The notes beneath the pieces were generated by a model. It was not told the DNA's origin, made no database searches, and was given only the letters and a program-made list of their open reading frames with translations. Below are positions 18,113 through 26,283 of a stretch of DNA of 64,000 nt, piece after piece (positions within the stretch are counted from its first letter, which is position 1; every line of letters starts with the position of its first letter). The DNA lies in assembly GCA_015295945.1 (NCBI GenBank), contig DVED01000139.1, forward strand, positions 50,445-114,444, read 5' to 3'. A program made the translations under genes and the position numbers. Source of the DNA: Oscillatoriales cyanobacterium M59_W2019_021. GTDB taxonomy: Bacteria; Cyanobacteriota; Cyanobacteriia; Cyanobacteriales; Geitlerinemataceae.

Positions 18113-18464
18113 GCGGTTTCCCATTGACTTTGTGAAACTGGAGTGAGGAAGTGAGGAAAAAGAGAGCCGGGGAATCCGGGGGAGAGAAGCAACTAACAAT
18201 AATGGTGCGTTTCCTTCCTCAACACACCCTACCCACTAACCACTAACAAACTCCAAACCCCAAACCCCTATCGCCAATGACAAATGACAAACCGCTAATT
18301 GCGATCGCCCACTTCCTCAAGTTTTGTTACATTACCAACAGTTAGCCCCAAAACTGGGAACGCTAAAATCGAGCAAAAAACCTGTGGGTTGCCGCTTACC
18401 CAGTGACCCAAGTTAAGATGAGAAGAGGCATTTGCCTCTTAAAGGCTACTTCGATCGACCGAAT
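18113..18464. other. Intergenic stretch with short tandem repeats
   Basis: About 350 bp with no gene. From about 18215 to 18292 it holds heptamer-type tandem repeats: CCACTAA x2, CCAAACC x2 and TGACAAA x2. The rest, 18293-18464, is the presumed promoter side of the metalloprotease gene. No clear -35/-10 pair stands out. Confidence 0.6.
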
Positions 18465-21242
18465 ATGAAACACCTGGCATCCCGCATCGTTCCGCTGCTT
18501 TCCCTCACCTTCTCCGTCCTGACGATCGACCCCGTAGGAGCCGCGCCTCAAAAAATCAAACCCAAGGTGGAAACGGAACCCAAGACTTACGAAGAGTCCG
18601 TCGAACCCACCGAAGCCACTCCCGTTCCCGAAGGAACGATGCCTGCCAACGCGGTTTTAGAAACGCCCACAGTTTCCTTTGAGGATGTTATCAAAGATAC
18701 GCGCAAAATCGAAGGCTTATTTACCCTCTACAAAAACGACGAAACGGGTCAACTGTTCTTAGAACTGTCGCCGAAGCAACTCAACCAAAACTTTCTGCTA
18801 GTGATGACCCTCTCGCGCGGCATTGGAGAAGCGGGATTGTTAAGCGGAATGCCATTAGGAGATGTCTTATTTCAATTCCGCCACCGCAACGATAAAGTGG
18901 AGTTTGTCGTCCCCAATATTTACCTCCGCAACCGTCCCGAAGACCCCAGTACCAGAGCGGGCGATCGATCGTTTAGCGAATCGACTTTATATTCTCTCCC
19001 CATCGTTGCCGAACATCCGGAACGCCAGACCCTTTTAATTGATTTGGGCGATCTCGTATTACAGCGCGATATTTCCGGTTTGTCGGGCGTCATTTCCTAT
19101 TTTCTGGGCGGCGGTTACGGTGTCAACTCAGACCAATCTTACGTGAATGAAGTCAGCGCCTTTCCCGCCAACATCGAGATCGAATCCGTGCAAGGTTTTT
19201 CCGGCAGCGGCAGCGACTATCTCTCCACCCTTCCCGACAATCGCGCCTTCAGTTTGGGCATCCACTACAGCATTTCCCAACTCCCCAACGACGGCTACCA
19301 ACCCCGCCTCGCCGACGAACGGGTTGGTTACTTCATCACCGCTTACCGCAACCTCGCCGACGATACCAGTCGCGATCCCTTCGTCCGCTACATTCAACGC
19401 TGGCACTTAGAAAAGCAAGATCCCACTGCCGAACTGTCGCCGCCGAAAGAGCCGATCGTCTTTTGGATCGAAAATACCGTGCCGCCGGAGTACCGAGACG
19501 CCATTCGCAAAGGGGTTTTGTCGTGGAATGCGGCGTTTGAAAAGGCGGGATTTCTCAACGCGATCGAAGTGCGACAAATGCCCGACGATGCCGACTGGAA
19601 ACCCGAAGACATCCGCTACAACACCATTCGCTGGTCTACTAGTTTTCAATCCATGTTTGCCGGAATCGGACCGTCGCGGGTGAATCCCATCACCGGACAA
19701 ATCCTCGATGCCGATATTCTCATCGATGCCAACGTCGTCCGCTTCGCCCAGGAAGAGTGGACGACCTATTTCGGTTCGGAAACCGCCCAGTCGCCCCTAT
19801 CCGGGGAATTTTGCCAGCTTGACAATAAGTTGTGCCACTCCCTGTCGCCCCAACCGCGCCTCGATCCGTCGGCGCTGAGCGACCGCCTGCCCTTTGCCAA
19901 TCCCTACCGCCTGAATTGTAACTGTCCTTCCTGTATGGGACAAGTGGCGATGGGGGCGATGGCACTGTCGCTGTTGCAAAATGCCCAACCGGGAGACGAA
20001 ACCGTTCGGGAGTACGTGAATCAGTATTTGCAATACCTCGTCGCCCACGAAGTGGGGCATACTCTGGGATTGCGGCATAACTTCCACGGCAGCACGCTGT
20101 TGTCGCCGGAAGAACTCAACAACCCGGAAATTACCCGCACGCGGGGCATGGTGTCCTCGGTGATGGACTATACCCCCGCGAATCTCGCCCCGCCGGGACA
20201 ACCCCAGGGGGATTACTTCCCCACCATCGTCGGACCCTACGATAATTGGGCGATCGAATACGGTTACAAAGTTGCCCCCAACCCCCGCCGGGAAGGGCAA
20301 TTCCTGGAAAATATCGCCCAACGCGCCCCCCAACGGGAATTCGCCTACGGAACCGACGAAGATGCCTGGTCTCAAGTCGATCCGGCTGTCACTGCCTTCG
20401 ATCTGAGCAGCGAACCTTTGCAATACGCGCGATGGCAAATGGAAAACGCCCGCCAAATGTGGACGAAATTGAACGATCGGGCGTTGCGGTCGGGGGAAGA
20501 GTACAGCGAACAGCGCGAGCGATTTAACTTAGTGCTGGTGTACTATTTCAATCAAGCGATGACCATTACCCGCTATATCGGCGGTCAGTCTTTCAATCGC
20601 GATCGCGCGGGCGATCCGGGGGGACGCTTGCCTTTCGAGCCGATTCCCGTGGACAAACAGCGGGAAAGTTTGGCGCTGTTGGAACAGTACGTGTTTGCCC
20701 CCAACGCCTTCGAGTTTCCGCCGGAATTACTCAACCAACTGGCGCCATCTCGCTGGAGTCATTGGGGCAGCGAAATCCCCGTCCTGCGCTTGGACTATCC
20801 CATTCACGATATCGTTCTCTTCGTCCAAGGCATCGTCCTCCACTCCCTGATGGATGGGGAACGCCTGGGTCGGTTGCGGGATTTGGAAGTGAAAACCCCA
20901 CCAGGAGAGGCGCTCACCCTGCCGGAACTGTTTGAAACCCTACACCGCAGCATTTGGATGGAAGTGGGGCAATCGGAACGAGAAGCCACGCCCATTACCA
21001 GTTTCCGGCGATCGCTCCAGCGGGAACACCTGAATTTGCTGATTCAAATGGTGTTGGGTGAGGCGGAAGTGCCGGAAGATGCCCGCACTCTGGCGTGGTA
21101 TCAACTCAACCAACTCGACGACGAGATTCGGGTGGCACTGCGCAAAAATGGGGACGATATGGATACCTATACCAAAGCGCATTTACAGGAAACTCGCGAT
21201 CGCGTCCTCAAAGCTCTCGATGCCCAGTTTCAAACGAATTGA
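18465..21242 (+). CDS. Secreted zinc-dependent metalloprotease (DUF5117/DUF4953-type)
   Basis: A 925-residue protein. The ATG at 18465 gives a classical signal peptide (MKHLASRIVPLLSLTFSVLT), ending near the AA of GAAPQK. A TTG 33 bp upstream is less likely. The zinc site is HEVGHTLGLRH (His528, Glu529, His532, His538), the extended metzincin-type H-E-x-x-H-x-x-G-x-x-H motif. It is followed by VMDYT, a plausible Met-turn. The N-terminal half (GLFTLYKN, FLLVMTLSRGIG) matches the DUF5117 part found in this family of large exported proteases. A Pro/Glu-rich spacer follows the signal peptide. Substrate is unknown. It stands alone between the cyclase-TIR-AAA gene and the hyp genes. Confidence 0.83.
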   Translation: MKHLASRIVPLLSLTFSVLTIDPVGAAPQKIKPKVETEPKTYEESVEPTEATPVPEGTMPANAVLETPTVSFEDVIKDTRKIEGLFTLYKNDETGQLFLELSPKQLNQNFLLVMTLSRGIGEAGLLSGMPLGDVLFQFRHRNDKVEFVVPNIYLRNRPEDPSTRAGDRSFSESTLYSLPIVAEHPERQTLLIDLGDLVLQRDISGLSGVISYFLGGGYGVNSDQSYVNEVSAFPANIEIESVQGFSGSGSDYLSTLPDNRAFSLGIHYSISQLPNDGYQPRLADERVGYFITAYRNLADDTSRDPFVRYIQRWHLEKQDPTAELSPPKEPIVFWIENTVPPEYRDAIRKGVLSWNAAFEKAGFLNAIEVRQMPDDADWKPEDIRYNTIRWSTSFQSMFAGIGPSRVNPITGQILDADILIDANVVRFAQEEWTTYFGSETAQSPLSGEFCQLDNKLCHSLSPQPRLDPSALSDRLPFANPYRLNCNCPSCMGQVAMGAMALSLLQNAQPGDETVREYVNQYLQYLVAHEVGHTLGLRHNFHGSTLLSPEELNNPEITRTRGMVSSVMDYTPANLAPPGQPQGDYFPTIVGPYDNWAIEYGYKVAPNPRREGQFLENIAQRAPQREFAYGTDEDAWSQVDPAVTAFDLSSEPLQYARWQMENARQMWTKLNDRALRSGEEYSEQRERFNLVLVYYFNQAMTITRYIGGQSFNRDRAGDPGGRLPFEPIPVDKQRESLALLEQYVFAPNAFEFPPELLNQLAPSRWSHWGSEIPVLRLDYPIHDIVLFVQGIVLHSLMDGERLGRLRDLEVKTPPGEALTLPELFETLHRSIWMEVGQSEREATPITSFRRSLQREHLNLLIQMVLGEAEVPEDARTLAWYQLNQLDDEIRVALRKNGDDMDTYTKAHLQETRDRVLKALDAQFQTN

Positions 21243-21253
21243 TCGTTAGAGTT

Positions 21254-21359
21254 GTTTGGGGTTTGGGGTTTGTTAGTGGTTAGTTGTATATTGCTGATAA
21301 CTGGTCACTGAACTCTGCTCCCCCTGCTCCCCCTGCTTCCCCTGCTTCCCCTGCTCCCC
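21254..21359. repeat. GTTTGGG heptamers and a five-copy 9-bp tandem repeat
   Basis: 21254-21285 holds GTTTGGG units followed by TTAGTGG/TTAG units. 21315-21359 holds five perfectly phased 9-mers (CTGCTCCCC, twice with T for the sixth base). On the minus strand each 9-mer encodes Gly-Glu-Gln or Gly-Lys-Gln, and these form the tail of HypD. Confidence 0.85.
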
Positions 21360-22508
21360 CGGCTCATCTCCACCGGAAACTGTCCGATCCCGAGTTGCGT
21401 AGCTCAAATCTCGATAGCGATAGTATGCCGCACATGCTCCTTCTGACGACACCATCGGTGCACCTAGCGGGTGTTCGGGGGTGCAAGTTTTGCCAAATTC
21501 CGGGCAGTCGTGAGGTTTTTTGAACCCTCGTAAAATGCTGCCGCTGATGCAGCGTTCGGGGGTCTTGGTTTCGGGGAAAGAAGGTGTGAATTGCTGGAGT
21601 TTTTCGGCAAAACGAAGCTGAGCATCGTAGCGTTGGTAGGGCGATCGCAAGGCTAAGCCACTAGCGGGAATTTCGCCGATACCGCGCCATTGTCGGGCGA
21701 CGGGTTCAAACACGCGATCGATGAGAGTTTGGGCGGTGACATTTCCCTGTTTTTGTACCGATCGTTGGTATTGATTTTCTACCGTTGCCCGTCCGCTTTC
21801 GAGTTGCTTCAAACAGAGGTATAATCCTTGTAAAATATCGACGGGTTCAAAGCCGGTTACAACTAAAGGAACGCGATATTTTTGGGCGATCGGTTCGTAT
21901 TGAGTATACCCCATCACCGTACAAACATGACCTGCTAATAAAAAGCCCTGAACTTGACAGTTGGGAGCGGATAAAATGGCTTCGATCGCCGGAGGAACGA
22001 GGACGTGGGAAACCAGTAAAGAAAAGTTCGGGATTTGTTGTTGTGCAGCTTGGTATACCGTCATTGCCGTGGCGGGGGCGGTAGTTTCAAAGCCAACCCC
22101 AAAAAAGACCACTTCTCGATCGGGATTTTCTCGAGCAATTTTTAAGGCATCTAAGGGAGAATATAAAATGCGAATATCGCCCCCTTTGGCTTTGACGCTG
22201 AGTAAATCTTTTTCCGTTCCCGGAACCCGCAACATATCGCCAAAAGAACATAAAATGACGTTGGGTAAAGCGGCGATCGCAATGGCTCGATCGATCGCTT
22301 CGGTTGGGGTGACGCAAACGGGACAACCGGGTCCGTGAATTAAGGTCACTTTATCGGGGAGTAGGGTATCTAAGCCGTATTTGACGATGGAATGAGTTTG
22401 CCCTCCGCATATTTCCATAATCGTCCAAGGGCAGGTGACTAATTGGGCGATCGCGGTGGCATATTTTTGGGTGAGTTCGGCATTGCGAAATTCATCAATG
22501 TATTTCAT
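21273..22508 (-). CDS. hypD: Hydrogenase maturation factor HypD
   Basis: A 411-residue HypD. It has [15 protein letters not shown] near residue 31, [10 protein letters not shown] near residue 60, a C-terminal cysteine set ([21 protein letters not shown]) that binds a 4Fe-4S cluster, and CAAYYRYR at the normal family end. HypD scaffolds the Fe(CN)2CO group for [NiFe]-hydrogenase with HypC and HypE. The protein then runs on for about 35 residues. These include (GEQ/GKQ)x5, encoded by an in-frame 9-bp tandem repeat, which looks like repeat read-through rather than a functional domain. The start lies 6 bp after the hypC stop, so they are one operon. Confidence 0.96.
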   Translation of the reverse strand: MKYIDEFRNAELTQKYATAIAQLVTCPWTIMEICGGQTHSIVKYGLDTLLPDKVTLIHGPGCPVCVTPTEAIDRAIAIAALPNVILCSFGDMLRVPGTEKDLLSVKAKGGDIRILYSPLDALKIARENPDREVVFFGVGFETTAPATAMTVYQAAQQQIPNFSLLVSHVLVPPAIEAILSAPNCQVQGFLLAGHVCTVMGYTQYEPIAQKYRVPLVVTGFEPVDILQGLYLCLKQLESGRATVENQYQRSVQKQGNVTAQTLIDRVFEPVARQWRGIGEIPASGLALRSPYQRYDAQLRFAEKLQQFTPSFPETKTPERCISGSILRGFKKPHDCPEFGKTCTPEHPLGAPMVSSEGACAAYYRYRDLSYATRDRTVSGGDEPGEQGKQGKQGEQGEQSSVTSYQQYTTNH

Positions 22509-22514
22509 TTTTTA

Positions 22515-22745
22515 TTACTGAATCCCCATCTCTTCTAAATCTTGTAAGGTTTCTCGAGCGGATTCTTCATCGACAATGCTGAGCGCAAAGCCAACGTGAA
22601 CGATCGTGTAGTCGCCAATTTGGGCTTCGGGAACGCAAGCTAAACTCACTTCTCGGAGGATGCCGCCGAAGCTAACTTTTGCAGTTTTGGTTAAGGGATC
22701 GTCTCCAGAAATGCTGACGATTTTTCCGGGAATGGCTAAACACAT
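22515..22745 (-). CDS. hypC: Hydrogenase maturation chaperone HypC
   Basis: A 76-residue protein of the HypC/HybG family. It has the invariant N-terminal MCLAIPGKI, whose Cys2 ligates the iron during Fe(CN)2CO assembly. VGDYTIVHVG-like residues (IGDYTIVHVGFALSIVD) and the C-terminal acidic tail are typical. It shuttles the iron group between HypD and the hydrogenase large subunit. It lies 89 bp after hypF and 6 bp before hypD. Confidence 0.96.
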   Translation of the reverse strand: MCLAIPGKIVSISGDDPLTKTAKVSFGGILREVSLACVPEAQIGDYTIVHVGFALSIVDEESARETLQDLEEMGIQ

Positions 22746-22834
22746 TTTTAGGTTTCTGAGTGCGAAATTGTATTGTCTGGAAATGCGAACAAGTCGATCT
22801 TGACAAATCAGATAAAATAGGGGTTTGTTCTCGA

Positions 22835-25165
22835 TTAAATTTTGGGTTTGATCGATGGGGAAAACTCTCTTAAAGCGGCATAAATTTGACCGACGGCTAA
22901 ACCCCCATCATTACTCGGAATCCCTCGAGCGGTATAGACTTTATAGCCTAAGTTTTCCAGATAATCGCGCAGTTGGGAAAGCAGATATCGATTTTGGAAA
23001 CAACCTCCAGAGAGAACGATATTTTGAGTGGGAAGCTGTTGGCTGAGGGAACGGACGATCGCCACCGCCATTTCTACCACCGTTTGATGAAACTTCGCGG
23101 CAATTATCCCCGTCGGTACGCCAGCTTCTATTTCTTTTAGGATAGCGATAAAAATAGGGTACGGATCGATTTGGAGGGGTAAATTTAAGGAAAATTTTGG
23201 ATTGTGGGTCGGAATGATCGCGAAGGGGTAATGTTCTATCGCATCGGTAGTAGTCGCAGCAAACTCCAACCGCATCGCCGCTTCTCCTTCGTAGGTCATA
23301 CTTTGACACAATCCCAATAGAGAAGCGATCGCATCGAAAAGCCGCCCCATACTCGAAGTCAGAGGCGTATTAATGCGGCGATCGAGAATTGTTTTAAACG
23401 CTTTAATTTCGGCGGGAGAATGCCCTTGCAAGGGGGGTAAATGGGGTAAATTCCAAACCGCTTCGCCGCAGGCATCCGCCAGTAACCCCAACGCGATTCG
23501 CCACGGCTGTTTGACGGCTTTTTCGCCACCGGGTAAGTGGAAGGGTGTCAGATGCGCCACTCGTTGCCAACCTTCGGGGGTAACGCTCATAAATTCGCCG
23601 CCCCAAATTGTGCCATCCAAACCATATCCCGTGCCATCCCAAGCCAAACCTAAAACGGGTTCGTCGAGTTGATGTTCTGCCATGACGGCGAGGATGTGGG
23701 CGTAGTGATGTTGAACGGGTAAAACCGGGATGTTTAAACTTTGGGCAAATTGAGTCGATCGATAGTCCGGATGGGCGTCGCAAACCACTAAATCCGGCTG
23801 AAAGTCATACATTTGGCTCAGATCTCGAATCGTATTTTCAAACGTTCTTAAAGCCTCCAAATTTTCCAGATCGCCGATGTGTTGGCTGAGGAAAATTTGC
23901 CCGTCGAAATAGAGGGCGATCGTATTTTTGAAGTGACCGCCAACGGCTAAAATTTTCCGGGTTTTGTCCCCGAATTCCGGTACGGGAAGGGGCAATGGGG
24001 CGTATCCGCGCGATCGCCGCAACCACAGGGGATCGTCACCCAACAGCGCCATCACCGAATCGTCCACCGGACGGACGATCGCTCGATCGTGTACCAAAAA
24101 GCCGTCGGCAATCCCCCGCAACTCCTCCACAGCGGCAGTTTCGTCGGTGCAGATGGGTTCGCTGGCGCGGTTGCCACTGGTTGCCACCACCGGAAAACCC
24201 AGACCTCGCATCAGCAGGTGGTGTAGCGGCGTGTAGGGTAACATGACGCCGAGATGGGGGTGTCCGGGGGCGATGCTGGGGGCGAGATCGCTGTCTGCAC
24301 GACGCGGCAAGAGGACGATGGGGGCTTGGGGCGATCGCAACTGTGCGGCGGCGGCAGGGGAGACGGCACAATCGCGATCGATCCCCTCCAAATTGGGGTA
24401 CATCAGCGCCAAAGGCTTGCCGGGACGATATTTACGCTGGCGCAGGGTTTGCACGGCAGTTTCGTTCCGCGCATCTACCATCAGATGAAATCCCCCCAAG
24501 CCTTTTACCGCCAGGATTTGCCCCGCCGCCATCGCCGAAATTGCCTGTTGCAATGCCGCTTCCGTTCTGGCGACAACGTTACCTTCAACATCCCAAAATT
24601 CCAGTTGGGGACCGCAGCGGGGGCAAGCATTGGGTTGCGCGTGGAACCGTCGATCGCGCGGATTGTCGTACTCTGCCTGACAGTCGGGACACATGGCAAA
24701 CCGAGACATGGTGGTGAGAGGGCGATCGTAAGGCAACCCCCGAATGATGCTGTAACGCGGTCCGCAGTGGGTGCAGTTGGTGAAGGGGTAGCGATAGCGG
24801 CGATTGCGGGGATCGAAAATTTCGTTTAAACAGTCTTGGCAGGTGGCAGTTTCGGGCAGAATCAGCGCGGTTTTTTCTCCCCCCGTACTGGGGACGATCG
24901 CGAATTCAGTATAGCCGATCGGTTCTTGCCATCGAACTTGCCGCGATCGCACTTGTGCTAAGGGGGGTAATTCCGCATCGAAGCGATCGAGAAATTGCTG
25001 CAATTGGGAAGCATTTCCTTCCAGTTCGATGGAAACGCCACCTGCGGAATTGCTCACCCAACCCACCAAGTTGAGTTCCGTTGCCAACCGATAGACGAAG
25101 GGGCGAAATCCTACCCCTTGAACGGCTCCGGCGATCGCGAGTTGTAGGCGTTGGAGAGGGGGCAT
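22835..25165 (-). CDS. hypF: Hydrogenase maturation carbamoyltransferase HypF
   Basis: A 776-residue HypF. It makes thiocarbamate on HypE from carbamoyl phosphate and ATP for the cyanide ligands of [NiFe]-hydrogenase. Domains in order are acylphosphatase (GAVQGVGFRPFVYRLA, about 8-95), two zinc fingers (CQDCLNEIFDP and CPDCQAEYDNP...CPRCG, about 105-190), a YrdC-like domain (about 200-375, KGLGGFHLMVDA) and a Kae1-like carbamoyltransferase (about 385-770, HHYAHILAVMAEH, GLAWDGTGYG). I start it at ATG 25163-25165, where the acylphosphatase domain begins. The frame is open for 85 more codons upstream, but these are intergenic repeat sequence. No hydrogenase structural gene is in the window. Confidence 0.95.
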   Translation of the reverse strand: MPPLQRLQLAIAGAVQGVGFRPFVYRLATELNLVGWVSNSAGGVSIELEGNASQLQQFLDRFDAELPPLAQVRSRQVRWQEPIGYTEFAIVPSTGGEKTALILPETATCQDCLNEIFDPRNRRYRYPFTNCTHCGPRYSIIRGLPYDRPLTTMSRFAMCPDCQAEYDNPRDRRFHAQPNACPRCGPQLEFWDVEGNVVARTEAALQQAISAMAAGQILAVKGLGGFHLMVDARNETAVQTLRQRKYRPGKPLALMYPNLEGIDRDCAVSPAAAAQLRSPQAPIVLLPRRADSDLAPSIAPGHPHLGVMLPYTPLHHLLMRGLGFPVVATSGNRASEPICTDETAAVEELRGIADGFLVHDRAIVRPVDDSVMALLGDDPLWLRRSRGYAPLPLPVPEFGDKTRKILAVGGHFKNTIALYFDGQIFLSQHIGDLENLEALRTFENTIRDLSQMYDFQPDLVVCDAHPDYRSTQFAQSLNIPVLPVQHHYAHILAVMAEHQLDEPVLGLAWDGTGYGLDGTIWGGEFMSVTPEGWQRVAHLTPFHLPGGEKAVKQPWRIALGLLADACGEAVWNLPHLPPLQGHSPAEIKAFKTILDRRINTPLTSSMGRLFDAIASLLGLCQSMTYEGEAAMRLEFAATTTDAIEHYPFAIIPTHNPKFSLNLPLQIDPYPIFIAILKEIEAGVPTGIIAAKFHQTVVEMAVAIVRSLSQQLPTQNIVLSGGCFQNRYLLSQLRDYLENLGYKVYTARGIPSNDGGLAVGQIYAALREFSPSIKPKI

Positions 25166-25175
25166 TTTCGATGAA

Positions 25176-25870
25176 TTAAAAATTAAAAATGGGAAGAGGG
25201 GGGCGTTGGGCGATCGGATTGGGTGTACCACATTTGACCCAATTGTAGGGGCAAATGGTATTTGCCCTTTCTTTCCGATGTATCGCATCCCCGCGTGCGA
25301 TATACCCATTTTTACGGAATGCGGGCGCGGGGAACCTGAGTTTGACCGGGCAAAGTCGGCATTCGTTCCGGGCAATCGCATAACATTCCCAGATGATAAA
25401 TGGGATTTCCTTGCTAACATCTCGATCGCCCTCCTCCAGTTTTTGAATTAGGGCGATCGTCCGATTGGCAAAGGCAACCGCCAATTCTGGATCGTCATAG
25501 GTTTCCAAGATTTCCCGAACGCAATCGGGTGTCTCTATCCTCGGACAGTGAGGATAAATTTCTTCCAGTTCGCGATCGAAGCAATCTTTAAAAGCTTGAC
25601 GACACGATCGAGCGATTTCGAGTAAGTCTTGACGTTTGAAATTAGAAAACAATTGTTCCCAATCGACGGGGTCAATTGTAAGCGTTTTTTTATCGATAAA
25701 GCGATCGCCCGTTAATTGAGATTTTAATTGATCGATGTCCGGACGATCGGGATTATCTAGTTTTCGCCCAACTCCTCATCGACAAAGATTTCCCAGCTCC
25801 CCGGATCGGGATAGGCGCAAAGAATGGCTTCGCGCAATGGTTTGCGATCGTCTTTCGACGGGTTCAGCAT
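25176..25870 (-). pseudogene. Frameshifted gene with an effector-associated-domain-like N-terminus
   Basis: ATG 25868-25870 opens a 37-codon frame (REAILCAYPDPGSWEIF, then DEELGEN) that stops at TAG 25757-25759. Adding one A to the AAAA run at 25761-25764 (minus strand) changes the end to DEELGEKLDNPDRPDIDQ. That runs without a stop into KRQDLLEIARSCRQAF and on to 25176. The N-terminus resembles EAD1-type modules (L-R-E-A-L-L-x-A-Y-P...L-G-x-N-L), which link enzymes and sensors in cyanobacterial conflict systems. The last third of the frame runs through palindromic and AT-rich repeat sequence, so the true end may be earlier. A homopolymer sequencing error cannot be excluded. Function not recognised. 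Confidence 0.5.
25249..25267. repeat. Short palindromic repeat upstream of hypF
   Basis: GGGCAAAT (25249-25256), GGT, ATTTGCCC (25260-25267) form a perfect 8-bp stem. A second, slightly imperfect stem (GTATCGCA / TGCGATATAC) follows at about 25278-25305. Two TAAAAAT units precede hypF at about 25174-25187. The layout resembles dispersed intergenic palindromes of cyanobacteria. It lies inside the 3' part of the decayed gene annotated below. Confidence 0.55.
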
Positions 25871-25899
25871 CCGTTATTACTTATTACTTAAAGTCTCCA

Positions 25900-26139
25900 T
25901 TACTCCGGTTCGATTCCCAGCGATCGCAGTTGGGCGGCTAACCGTTCGGCGCGTCGTTCGGCAGCTTCTTTCGCTTGCCGTTCTTCTTCGGCACGTTGCC
26001 GTTCGATTTCGACTAACTCGATCCCCCACAACAACAAGTCCCCAGCTTCATCCCACCATCGCAGCCAATATCCCGTCCGATTTTCTCGCGTTCCCTGCCA
26101 AATACCGAGAAACAAATCGAGTTGGGAAATCCAGTAGCT
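25900..26139 (-). pseudogene. C-terminal fragment of a Uma2-family (DUF820) nuclease gene
   Basis: About 80 codons after an in-frame TAG at 26140-26142 read YWISQLDLFLGIWQG, then GYWLRWWDEAGDLL, then a Glu/Arg/Gln-rich coiled-coil tail ending RLAAQLRSLGIEPE. This is the typical end of cyanobacterial Uma2 restriction-endonuclease-fold proteins. The catalytic N-terminal domain (PD-(D/E)xK) is absent, and I see no start with a ribosome-binding site. It is a remnant. It lies 30 bp from the frameshifted gene and is divergent from the HTH-TIR-AAA gene. Confidence 0.7.
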
Positions 26140-26283
26140 CTATTCCAGAACGCCCCGTAACATTCTACGGTGTTGGTTTGTGTGAAGATTTTCTAATCTG
26201 CTTCGTCGGGCAACCGCCGCCCCTTTATCTTCCCTTTATCCTAGAGACAGAGGAGTCTACCGAGTCGGTAAAAACTAGGACAT

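Noticed and set aside
19797..20456. 219-residue frame antisense to the metalloprotease
   Set aside because: It is a shadow of a well-supported gene with zinc-site motifs. The antisense product has no recognisable domain.
21254..21375. CRISPR array
   Set aside because: Units are 7 or 9 bp with no spacers; these are simple tandem repeats.
25166..25420. 85-codon N-terminal extension of hypF
   Set aside because: The family starts at the acylphosphatase domain. The extension is translated intergenic repeat.
25905..25925. tRNA T-arm-like GGTTCGATTCC
   Set aside because: No matching acceptor stem or anticodon arm; it is part of the Uma2 fragment coding sequence.
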